Origin: Cladorrhinum sp. PSN259
Lineage: Eukaryota > Ascomycota > Sordariomycetes > Sordariales > Podosporaceae
Assembly: GCA_033725935.1 (NCBI GenBank)
Contig: MU867094.1
Span: 248,001-312,000 of the forward strand
Length of the DNA stretch: 64,000 nt
Direction: 5' to 3'
In this document: positions 32,950 to 42,670 of the stretch, piece after piece
How the letters are laid out: each line of letters begins with the position of its first letter
Numbering within the stretch: the first letter of the stretch is position 1
The notes under the pieces: generated by a model
What the model was told of the DNA's origin: nothing
Databases searched by the model: none
What the model saw: the letters and a program-made list of their open reading frames with translations, nothing else
Program-made: the position numbers and the translations under genes

Positions 32950-35317
32950 ATGGCAGATGGTCACCGCCATCCGCTCCACGACTTTTCGAGCCCGGTTTCT
33001 TCCAACTTTAACAGCTCTGCGAACTCGTTGCTTGCGAACGGCATTGCGCTGAACTCCCTCCTGCTGACCCACCTCGCCGCCGCTCAGCCGTCGTCCCTTC
33101 CCAAAACCTCGGCAGCTGCCAGCCCAACCCCACGCGGCATGTACGGTCAAGGCCAACAGCAGGGGCACAACTCCCGACTCAATGGCGTGCCAAATCGGGG
33201 GCAAGGCATGCCCATGCTGTACAATGCATTTCAACAGCAGTCAGCCCACCATCACCAGGCTCATGCCCAACACCACCAGGGACTGCAACAAGACCATGGC
33301 CACGGTGCAGGTGCGGGTATGATGGGCCACTCGGCCTTTGCAAGCAACATTATGTCGAATAGCAGCCCTTTCTCTGGAGCCAACCTTCAGAATGGGCACG
33401 GGACTACGACACGAGGTGGCTCAGCTCAACAGATCAACGAACACTGGGCTGAACAGCTGAGGTTACACAAAGAGTCGCAGCAAGCAAACACCGCGATGAC
33501 CGATCAGCATTCCCCTCACTATTTTGCCAGGCTTAAAGCGGGCGAGAATCGTGGGATTGCCGGATCACTCAACTCGACCTCAGCCCCTTCGAATGAAAGC
33601 GAGGAAGACAGGAGGCGACCTTATGCTCTAGAGAAGAACAAGCGGCAGGATTGGCACAACTTAGATATGAGTGGTCAGGGCCTTCGTGTGCTGGGTCCCG
33701 CTCTGTTCAGCTACGATTTTCTCCAGGAGCTCTACATTCATAGCAACAAGCTTCAGTACTTGCCTGCTGAGATTGGAAGGCTTCGCCAGTTGCGCCATCT
33801 CGACGCCTCATACAATGAGCTTACCGAGCTACCCCCCGAGATCGGCATGTGCACCAGCTTGAAGACACTCCTGCTCTTTGAGAACCGAATTCAGGATCTG
33901 CCCTTCGAGATTGGCTCGCTTCACAATCTGGAAACACTTGGTATCGTTGGAAACCCTCTATCTGACCATTTCAAGCAGGAGATCATGGAGCGCAGCACCA
34001 AGAGCTTGGTGACTGCGCTTCTAGAAGCAGCTCCAGGTAGGTTGCCGTGTTCTGCTCTCCGATTTATGGAGAATTTCTATCTTGTTCTGGCTAACATTTG
34101 CATCTCTAGTGCCCGCTGTTCCGGAACCACGAAAGTCCATCGTCATCCAAGAAGACGTACCATCCTCCCTTGAACGGGTCAAGACACTGACATGGAATAT
34201 CCTGTGCGAAAAGTTTGCGACTGCATCACTTTATGGATATACACCCACTAAAGCTCTGGCGTGGGACTATCGCAAGGACAAAATCCTCCAAGAGATTCGC
34301 GCTTCCGATGCCGACATCTTGTGTCTACAAGAAATCGCTACTGATGTGTTTCGGGAATTCTTCAGTCCTGAGCTTTCGAAGAATGACTATAAGGGCGTGC
34401 ATTGGCCGAGACCCAAAGCGAAAACCATGGCGGAGAAGGATGCCCAAGGGGTTGACGGTTGTGCCGTCTTTTACAAGGGTTCCAAATGGATTTTGCTCGA
34501 CAAGCAGCTTATCGACTACGCAAATATCGCCATCAATCGCCCGGATATGAAGAATCACCATGATATCTTCAACCGCGTGATGCCAAAGGACAATATCGGC
34601 CTTATTTGCTTCTTCGAGAGCAGACAAACCGGATCGCGCATGATTGTTGCCAACACCCATCTGGCTTGGGAACCGACACTTGCAGATGTCAAACTCGTCC
34701 AGACCGCCATTCTCATGGAGAACATCACGCGGTCAGCCGAAAAGTATGCCCGCTGGCCGCCACTCAAGGACAAGAAGATGATCCAGGTGCCCCTTGAGGA
34801 GGGTGAAGTAAGGCGTGAAGTGCCAGAGCCAGGCCCGTCTCAAGAGTATCGTAACAATACCGACATTCCACTCCTCGTCTGTGGTGACTACAATTCGACA
34901 CAGGACAGCAGTGTTTATGAGCTGTTGTCTATGGGACGTGTTGCTCCAACTCACAGCGATTTTGGAAATCACCAGTATGGCACCTTCACGCGTGACGGCG
35001 TCGAACACCCTTTCAGCATGCGGTCTGCATATGTTCACCTCAACAATACGCCAGACGAACTCACCTTCACAAACTACGTACCAAATTTTGCCGAAGTCAT
35101 TGACTATATCTGGTATTCAACGAACACGCTCGAAGTGGTAGAGCTTCTTGGTCCTCCCGACAAGAACCACTTGAAGCGCGTGCCTGGCTTCCCTAACTAC
35201 CATTTTCCTGCCGATCATATTCAGATTGCGGCCGAGTTTGTCATCAAGGCAAGGAAGGACAAGAAGATGGTTACAGAGCCAGACTTTGGGTCTAGCAGTA
35301 ACGAGCGGAGAAGCTAA
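32950..35317 (+). CDS. CCR4: CCR4 deadenylase, catalytic subunit of CCR4-NOT
   Basis: Removes poly(A) from mRNA as the exonuclease subunit of the cytoplasmic CCR4-NOT complex. Exons 32950-34036 and 34110-35317 give 764 residues. Parts in order: a Gln/His/Asn-rich N-terminus (about 1-220); a leucine-rich repeat region (about 237-340) with LQELYIHSNKLQYLP and LRHLDASYNELTELPPEI, which in yeast binds Caf1/Pop2; then the endonuclease-exonuclease-phosphatase domain (about 385-755). Catalytic features visible are TWNILCEKFAT, the metal-binding Glu in ILCLQEIATD, GDYNSTQDSSVYELL, VIDYIWYS and FPADHIQI. The intron has a CTAAC branch and CTAG acceptor. Length and order match fungal CCR4. Confidence 0.96.
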
Positions 35318-36787
35318 AAACTTCTTCCCGTTTTTGGCATTCTCATCATCTCTCCTCTTTCCTTCCTCTTGATCCCTCCTCATCAGAGGCGTCACCAGTT
35401 GGGTCTTGCTGTTGAGTGGAACGGAACTGGTGATAAGGTGTTAAGATGATAAAGCACACAAGTAAATGGTTTCTTTTAGGTTTTGGATTGGGCTGCTCTA
35501 TATTCGAAACTGGTTAGTTCCTAGAGCATATATAGGGGCGGGTAACTAATTTCCGAATGAAACCAGCTGTCCGGTGTTTTGGGCGTGATGGGCAGGAGGA
35601 CAATTTGATAAGCGTGCTGAGGAAGTGCTATGGAGGATAGACAATAGGAGGGTGAGGGATGATTCTTTTTTCTTTTTTTTTCTTTTCCGGTGGGATGGTG
35701 TGGATGTGGTGTTCTCTATGACGGATCATGTAGGAATATATTTGCAAATCGTTTTCTTCTCGTTTTTCTTCTGGTTTTTCTTCATGGTTAAATTTTTTTC
35801 AAAAGAGGGAGCGTTGGTATTTGGGCGGTTGATATCATTTCCGGTAGTGTTTTGGGCGTGTTTGGTTCTCGGTGCATGCTCGCCTGTTCCATTGTTTATT
35901 TTCATCCACCATGAAGCGATACCAATATCTATATGAAGCCCTATTCCATTGCCTCCCGGCTCTGGGTCTACCGGCAAGCATCGTCTCTCTGAGACAGATA
36001 ACCGAAACCAACCTCGACCTGGTCCAGGTTTTACTCATTGCTTCTGGTCCTTTACGTCTTCTGAGCATTGTGATCCTCGTGCAACCTTTTGTTCCTCAAC
36101 GTCAACCGTTTTGCTTGCCTAGTAGCTAGCTACCTGGTAATGTACATGTATGCTCACTATCTAGGACTGCATTCAGCTCCTTCCAAGAACAACATGTAAC
36201 AATTCTGCAGCAAAAGTACCGAAGTACATTAGAGATGCGAATCATGTTTAGCAAGCCATCGTACTTGATCAAAAAGACAAAAAAACAGAAAACATTCTCC
36301 CCAAATGTCTGGTTACAAGTCCTGCAAAATGAATCCTTCCTCACCATAGGCCGCTCGCTCCGCTGAGACTGACATGCCCATCTCGCTCAACACACCCAAA
36401 TCAGCAACAGAAACGTACAAAGCCGCAATGCTGCCAACCCCATCTGTGAGAAAAGTATTCCACATCCTCTTTTTTCTTGTTTCCATTTTCTGTTGTTGTC
36501 TAGTATTATTCCTCATTCTGCTGTTGCTGCTGCTTCCTGTCACTTCCATCCGATGATGATGATCCTCATCGTTTCCTCCAGCAATATCACTACTACTACT
36601 ATCTTCACGATTATTCTCACTATCGTCGACATCAATATCAATACCATCATCACCCCCGTTGAGCACCTCATACCAGTGACCCCTCATCACCCCCTTTCCC
36701 TTCCATCTCGCACTAACCCCCACAACAGAATACCCCATCTGCTTCATGATCCCTTGGTGGTGGTGGTGGTGGTGACGACTGTCTCCT
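35318..36787. other. Convergent spacer, 1.47 kb
   Basis: 3' ends of CCR4 (+) and the small conserved gene (-). On the minus strand an open frame of 187 codons (36313-36876) starts inside the neighbour and ends here; see findings. T-rich tracts lie at 35665-35690 and around 35750-35800. Confidence 0.45.
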
Positions 36788-37423
36788 TTAGGCAGCAGCC
36801 AGCGCAGCCATTTTCTTTCTGTAAATCTTTGCGATCGTGTCCGGGTTGGGCCCGATCGAACCAGCGGCGAGTACATCGCGCTTTTGGACCTTGACCATGT
36901 GCACCCCCGGGGCGCGGGCGTGCACGGCCGCCGAGATCTTGTCGAACTCTTCGTCCGTGAAGCCGCCGCCGAAGAAGACGGCCTGGGGCACTTTACGTGC
37001 GCTAACGTCCGAGGTGGCCGAGTTGGTTCCCAGACCGGACGAAGGCGAGATTTCGAGCTCGCCGGCGCAGAGGGAGGGGAGCTCCGCTAGGGCTGCCTCG
37101 AGGGAGAGGACACAGTGGACGACTATTTTTCGTGTGTGAATGTGTGTGTCAAAAGAGTGAAGGATGAAGTCAAGAATGGAATGGAATGGTTGGAGCGGGA
37201 GTGGGAAAAACGTTGAGGGAAGGAATAGGGGGGCTGAGGTGGGGGGCGGTGAGTAGTAGGCATAGTAGTAAGGTTTGGGTGCGAGTAGTTTCTAGAGATG
37301 GGATGGGAGGGTAGGAAGGTACATACCTTCGATATCGGGAAGGAGTTTGGCCCGGACAGACTCTGCCATCTTTGGGTCCTTGCCGTAAGTGGCCACGGGG
37401 ATGGGGGAGCTGAAGGCGGGCAT
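36788..37423 (-). CDS. Small conserved fungal protein of unknown function
   Basis: Exons 37327-37423 and 36788-37122 give 143 residues. It starts MPAFSSPIPVATYGKDPKMA, followed by SVRAKLLPDIEVVHCVLSLE after splicing (GTATGT donor, ATAG acceptor). The middle contains AVFFGGGFTDEEFDKI and the end PNPDTIAKIYRKKMAAL. This layout (an opening strand, a VIH/VVHC strand, then a PxAVxFGxGF block) recurs in short fungal proteins that have no assigned function. The alternation of hydrophobic strands and helices suggests a small alpha/beta fold. No signal peptide or membrane segment. The intron of about 200 nt is longer than the local average. Confidence 0.7.
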
Positions 37424-38600
37424 GTTGGGCGATATTTATAGAAGGAAAAAAGGAGGTGTGGTGATACGAGTGATAGAGCTGGTGTTTCGAGATGAAGAAT
37501 GAGACTGGCTACCTGGGTGGATGGATGGATAGGTGCTTTTGGATTTAAGAAAACGACTGTATCTGACAGACGAGGGTTATATATACTTATGTACGTTTCG
37601 TCTTGACATCCATCTTCCACGAGGGCTAGCTCCCATCCTCTCCTGAATTTGGATACAGTCCTCATCATTCACACTTGTGAAGCCGTTTCGAACACGGTTG
37701 TTTGACACTTGCAACACCGGTAAACTTTGATGATCAGATACTTGAGCGAGTTTGAGCCTTTTCAGACTCGGTCTCTTCCCAACGGTTGGCGTCATGGAGT
37801 CCCGCGTGGTGCCGCTATGTTAGCTGCAGAACGGTCTAAGTGGAAGGAGTCAGGTAAGTTGGATCTGAAGTGTGTGAATGGATGGATTTTCAGTTGGGGA
37901 AGACCCGTTCTCGTGCCGTCTCCGAATCTCGCTCAGCCGCCGTTGCAATCCATACATTTCTTACTCGCGTTTCTTCCCCGCTTTAGACATGCAGCCATCA
38001 CGAGCACAACGTCTGTCGACGTTGCACATTCTTCCCCATCGGCCTCCACGCAAAGAGGCGTAGAAAAGCTTGTGTGTCTGTGGTTGTTTAATTCCGACAT
38101 CAATGCAAGTAAATCCACCGTTTGTACGCTACCCACCTAATCAATCTCAATTTACCCGCAATCTATTTCCATCCTGTCGGAACGTGAGTAGAGTATACAT
38201 TTGAAAGCTTACGCAGCTGAATACTTTGCAAAGGATTCCGTGTTGGAATCTAATTGTCTGATAAAAGCACTCTGAATCTTCAATACGCGACTTTGCCAAC
38301 AACGGGTAACTGGGCAGCTGCCAAAAAACGAAGCGATTGCACAAGTTGTCCCGTAGTTTAAGATTAAAGATTAAGCAACGAAGTTGTATTTTTATACAAG
38401 AGTCAAGAAATATATTTATTCTGTAACTTGGTGCGGACACCACAAATGCCGATCCCGGAGCCAACAATGAATGGCAATTCTGACAATGTCACTAACTTCT
38501 GAAATGAAGATGCCTTCTGTCCCCCAGAGCAACACCTCTCAAAACAGGAAGAGAAGTGAAAAAAAATATGAATGTCAAACAATATGTATCAAAAATCTAT
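37424..38600. other. Spacer between the small conserved gene and tRNA-Ser, 1.18 kb
   Basis: Includes the promoter of the small conserved gene (-). No convincing gene or repeat seen. Confidence 0.45.
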
Positions 38601-38681
38601 CGTCACCTGCAGGATTCGAACCTGCGCGTCCGAAGACACAGCCTTAGCAGGGCTGCGCGTTAACCACTCCGCCAAAGTGAC
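38601..38681 (-). tRNA. tRNA-Ser (anticodon GCT)
   Basis: On the minus strand the acceptor stem pairs GTCACTT with AGGTGAC (one G-T pair), with discriminator G. The anticodon stem CAGCC/GGCTG encloses loop CTGCTAA, giving anticodon GCT at 38646-38648. A long variable arm with TCTTCGGACG follows, as in serine tRNAs. The T arm is GCAGG-TTCGAAT-CCTGC. No intron. Confidence 0.95.
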
Positions 38682-39198
38682 TATTTAACAGTCGTTGAGA
38701 TGATTGTTCAATTCTGGCATTATCTATGCAACGTGACACCACATGACTTGTCGAACTTCATGTTTGCTTGTCCCCTCTAACGATGATTCTGGTCTTTTCA
38801 ACTTCTGTATCGAGTCTCTCACTTTTGATTTCATTGATTCTTTTCTCAGCTCGGTAATTTCGTTGCACAGTTGCAAAGCCCTGCACGCCGTCCTGAGTCA
38901 GTCACGGATTCGGATTGTTTTGTTCAAGACCAATGGCTGTCAGGGGCTGTCAGGGGTAAAGCTCGCTCCAAACGCCGAGAACATGGATCTTTGCGGGGAA
39001 GAGGTGGGCTTATCAAGATCTGATAAGCAATTGACCCCTCCAAGCACGTTTCCTCAACCCCACCATTATTTGGTTGCCGACATTCAAGTCGAAACTCCTA
39101 CAAGAGGCAAATAGTGGTATCTGTATTAAGGCCTCAACATCCTCTGAGGAAATCACGATCCATTATTATCTGCGTCAGGGAATCACTAGTCAAACATC
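38682..39198. other. Spacer, 517 bp, upstream of the DUF89 gene
   Basis: Probably holds the promoter of the plus-strand DUF89 gene. A nine-base motif is duplicated near 38937-38956 (GGCTGTCAG twice). A 123-codon plus-strand frame (38743-39114) is present but not recognisable. Confidence 0.45.
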
Positions 39199-40834
39199 AT
39201 GGAATTGGACCCAAAGCTTCGTATGAAAGTCCCTCTTCTCCTTGCGCAATGGCTGATCCAGGCAAGCTAATGGAATTCCTCCCCAGCGCAATACTCAACT
39301 GGCGACAAGACCTCGTTCGCATGGGAAACCGCCAGGCGACGATGGCCCATTATTATTGTGTGCTTCCCACCACCCAGCCAGCCGTATCATCAATCCGAGG
39401 CTTATACATGAATCTTCCCAGACCCAAGCCATTGACGACGCCTATCGCTCCGTAGCCCACTGCGACGACCCAGTCAAGCGCGATGAGGGTAAAAGGATCA
39501 TCGAAGAGCTCACCAAGCTCAAGTACGAAGTCCAACACGACCGCCTCATGACACCCCTCCGCGACGACGGCTATCCGGACGTAGCCGCCTACAACTCTGA
39601 GCTCGCCCAGCTCGGACCCAACCCGAGTTGGCTCTCAACCCCGTGGCTCTTCACCGAGTGCTACCTCTTCCGCCGCATCAGCACCTCCTTCGCCCTCTCG
39701 ACCCACTGGAAGAACTACGACGTCTTTGCCCGCCAAAAGATAAACACCTTCCGCTCCTCCCGGCCCGCGGTGCTCGAGCTCGCGACACACTACAAGGACC
39801 TCATCTCCCAGATCGCAGCCGCCAAGGCCGACAAATCAGCCCCTCAAAACCTCGAGGCCGAAGAGATTCTCTTCCGGGAAATGTGCGAAATCTGCCTATG
39901 GGGCAACGCGACCGACCTTTCCCTCCTCACCTCCCTCACGTACGAGGACATCCAAAAGCTCCAGGGCTCAGAGGCACGCAAAAAAGCAGAGCAAAACATC
40001 CTCGCCAACGACCTACCCGCCGCTTTCGCTCACCTGATGGAAGCTAAAAACGTAGGGAAGAAGGAGCGCAGGGTAGACATCATCCTCGACAACGCCGGCT
40101 TCGAGCTCTTTGTCGACCTCATCCTCGCCGGATATCTCCTGTCCGCCGGCCTGGCAACGCACGTGGTTCTCCACCCCAAATCCATCCCCTGGTTTGTCTC
40201 GGACGTGCTCGTCTCCGATTTTGCCTCGCTGCTTAACGCACTCGCCGCGCCGAGACAGTTCTACGAGACCCCGTCAGAGGAGGAAGACCTGCAGGGCAAG
40301 ACGCCCGAGAAGCTGACCGAGCAGCAGGTCGAGGAGCTTACCTTCCTCTTCCAGTCCTGGAGCCAGTTCCATGCCGAGGGCCAGCTCATGCTCAGGCCAA
40401 ACAGGGTGTGGACCGGCCCGGGGAGCTTCTGGCGCCTGCCGGCCGAGGCCAAGGAAGTGGTTGAGGACCTCAAGGAGAGCGAGCTGGTCATATTCAAGGG
40501 CGACCTCAACTACCGTAAGTTGGTAGGGGATGTAAGTTTTTTTTCTTCCCTGATAGAAACTCAAACCCACACACAGAAGTTGCTAACATGGTACTTTTGT
40601 AAGGCTGCCTGGGATGCAACAACGTCCTTCACCGAGGCTATTGGGCCACTTGGTCCAGGATCCGGACTCAATATCTTGGCCTTGAGAACGTGCAAGGCCG
40701 ATGTCGTGGTGGGCCTGGAGCCAGGCGTGGACGAGAAGTTGAAGCAGACAGAGGGCGGAGGTGGTGATTCGGGGGCTCGGAAGTGGGCTTGGAACGGGAA
40801 GTGGGCAGTCGTATCCTTCTCCAAGGGGTCCTGA
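39199..40834 (+). CDS. DUF89/ARMT1-like metal-dependent phosphatase
   Basis: Four exons, 39199-39220, 39287-39357, 39422-40531 and 40604-40834, give 477 residues. Splicing restores the family start MELDPKLPQYSTGDKTSFAW, then ETARRRWPIIITQAIDDAYR, which no single reading frame shows. Further family blocks are LTKLKYEVQHDRLMTPL, CYLFRRISTSFALSTHWKNY, FRSSRPAVLELATHYK, the metal-site segment DIILDNAGFELFVDLILAGY, KGDLNYRKLVGD and LALRTCKADVVVGL. DUF89 enzymes in yeast and plants dephosphorylate sugar phosphates such as fructose 1-phosphate and damaged metabolites; human ARMT1 belongs here too. The last intron has a CTAAC branch and ends at AAG (40601-40603), joining VGD to AAWDATTSF as in relatives. 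A CAG 27 nt upstream is also in frame and would add nine residues. Confidence 0.92.
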
Positions 40835-41100
40835 GACAAGATAAAAAATATACACGCGGTGAGATGCCACACTGAGCCTAGACCAGGCGTTATTCACACT
40901 ACAAGATGGATTTGCAATAGCGTTTGAATTACTATATAATTGCTATAGACAGCCTGCTGCCCTTTTATTTCGCTTTTTTTCTTCGCTACGGCTCAAGATC
41001 TCGATTGCTCAGCTTGAGTGACAACCTCGCGTTCTCTTCTTTTCCCTTGTTCCCTTCTTCGTTTTGATTCCAGCTGAGTCCTTCGGGCGGGCGCGGCGGG

Positions 41101-41170
<70 letters not shown>

Positions 41171-41579
41171 CGGGGNNNNNNNNNNAAACCCGGCAAGCCA
41201 CTTCTATACATAAGACCCCGTTTCACTTTCACTAGTTTAGGATTCAGGGCCCCCCCCCCCCCCCCCCCCCCCTTTTTTTTTTTTTTTTTTTGGCGATTCC
41301 TCCTCGTCTGGAATTCGGGATTATCGAGTCTTAGTCTTTGTCCTGTCCTGATCTTGGTTCAAGGTGCCGCTGTTCACGAACGGCTTGCGTGTGTCCGTCT
41401 CTATATGTGGCATTGTTCATGTGTGTCCTGTTGCTTTTGCGTATGCTGGACCCAGAGAGTTAGCCCATATATATATCAACAAGCCACATCTGCTTTACCC
41501 ACCTAGCTCGATATCAAGTTGGCAGATGAATTGTCGATCGTTTAGTATCATCCCCCGCCGCCGTGTTCGTCCACATATC
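40835..41579. other. Spacer with an assembly gap, 745 bp
   Basis: Convergent region between the DUF89 gene (+) and the membrane-anchored Cys-rich gene (-). It contains a G run, an N gap, a C run and a T run, listed separately. Sequence here is unreliable. Confidence 0.7.
41102..41291. other. Assembly gap flanked by extreme homopolymers
   Basis: G run at 41102-41170 (69 bases), then CGGGG, ten N at 41176-41185, then unique sequence, a C run at 41250-41272 and a T run at 41273-41291. A 10-N block is a conventional gap symbol. The long runs look like read-end or join artefacts rather than biology. The proline-rich frames called here have no meaning. Confidence 0.9.
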
Positions 41580-42670
41580 TTAATTCAAGTCCATCAGATC
41601 AAGTATCAAACCCTCCTCCTCTTCGTCCTCACTCTCAGTCGTGTCTCCATCGTCGGTTACAGCATCCAAGGTGACGGTGCTGGCAGGCGGCTTTATCCAG
41701 TCACCTACTGCGGAAATATATATAGGGATTGGAGGGAAGACTTTGCGACGTTAGCTATCAGGCGCTGCCCTGATTCCGTGGGCAATTAGAATAAAACAAG
41801 GACATACATACCATATTCCGTACAGTCGCTGCATACATCGTGTGTGCACTTCTTGGAGAGGGTAGTCCCCTCGCCTCCAGCTTGCCTAGCGGAGGATGTG
41901 CACCGTGACTGTCGATTGGGACCCCGATTGCACTGGCAGCATCGCCAGCAGCGATTGACGCGCTCAAACTCGCAATCGGGCTTGAAGCACAGCGCCGAAG
42001 TCTTGCCGCGGACCGTCCGATAGTTTGGGCAAAGGACTCGCGGCTCTCGAGGGTTCTGATTGGTGCGACCTGCAGCGAGTCGGTTGCTGCTTCGTGACCG
42101 GCTGGTTATCCGCGCTGAAGATGCTGAATCTGATTGAGGTTCTGGCGAGGGGGAGCGGGAGCGGGAAGTCGAGCGGGCTCGAATGAATCGGCCGCCTGGG
42201 ACGTGGGTCGAAGTCGACGAGGGCAAGGGACGCCGGTGATGCAGCCTACTTCTTTTACTCGTTGGAGGCCGGAGGAACCCCCTACGCGCCATGGCATCTT
42301 TGCAGTCCATTCGCATCGGCCGGTTGTGCCGACACGGGTGGTATAAGAGTATGAAGCTGCACATGATGATGGTAATGACCGTAAGTGCGCCTAGAGCAGA
42401 GGTGAAGGAGTGACTGGTTACGGCCGATGAAAGGATTGAGAACGAAGGGTTAAAGAATCGAGGCAAGGTTTGAGAAAGATTTTGAACGGCTCCATTGACA
42501 ACGGAGACAGCAGTAAAGTTGTGGTTATTGCTAGAGTCAGTTAGCTGCTCAAGTCCGGTGGTGCCGGTATGGGTTGGTCCCAAGCCAGTCGGTGTTGTGG
42601 TTGCGGTGAATAGCCCTGCGGGCCTCGAGTTGAGGCTAGGTATGGAATCTTGAACACTAATTGCTGACAT
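41580..42670 (-). CDS. Membrane-anchored Cys-rich protein with acidic tail (family member A)
   Basis: Exons 41812-42670 and 41580-41740 give about 339 residues; ATG 42670 is the first true ATG in frame. Residues 1-90 are Ser/Thr/Asn-rich with possible N-glycosylation sites (NFT, NLS). One hydrophobic segment (about 91-110, ALGALTVITIIMCSFILLY) follows, then an Arg/Ser-rich region with RSRSPSPEP. The Cys domain has Cys at 214, 228, 233, 241, 244, 245, 247, 257, 275, 280 and 283 with His 277: C-x4-C, W-x-C-C-x-C, C-x-H-x2-C-x2-C. The second exon, joined at an AAAG (branch GCTAAC) or at a CAG 33 nt further on in the same frame, adds a tail with DGDTTESEDEEEEGLILD. The pattern suggests zinc binding, double-zinc-ribbon-like. 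Function unknown. Confidence 0.62.

Noticed and set aside
40986..41232. Proline-rich proteins on the minus strand
   Set aside because: They translate a homopolymer G run and cross a block of N; this is an assembly artefact.
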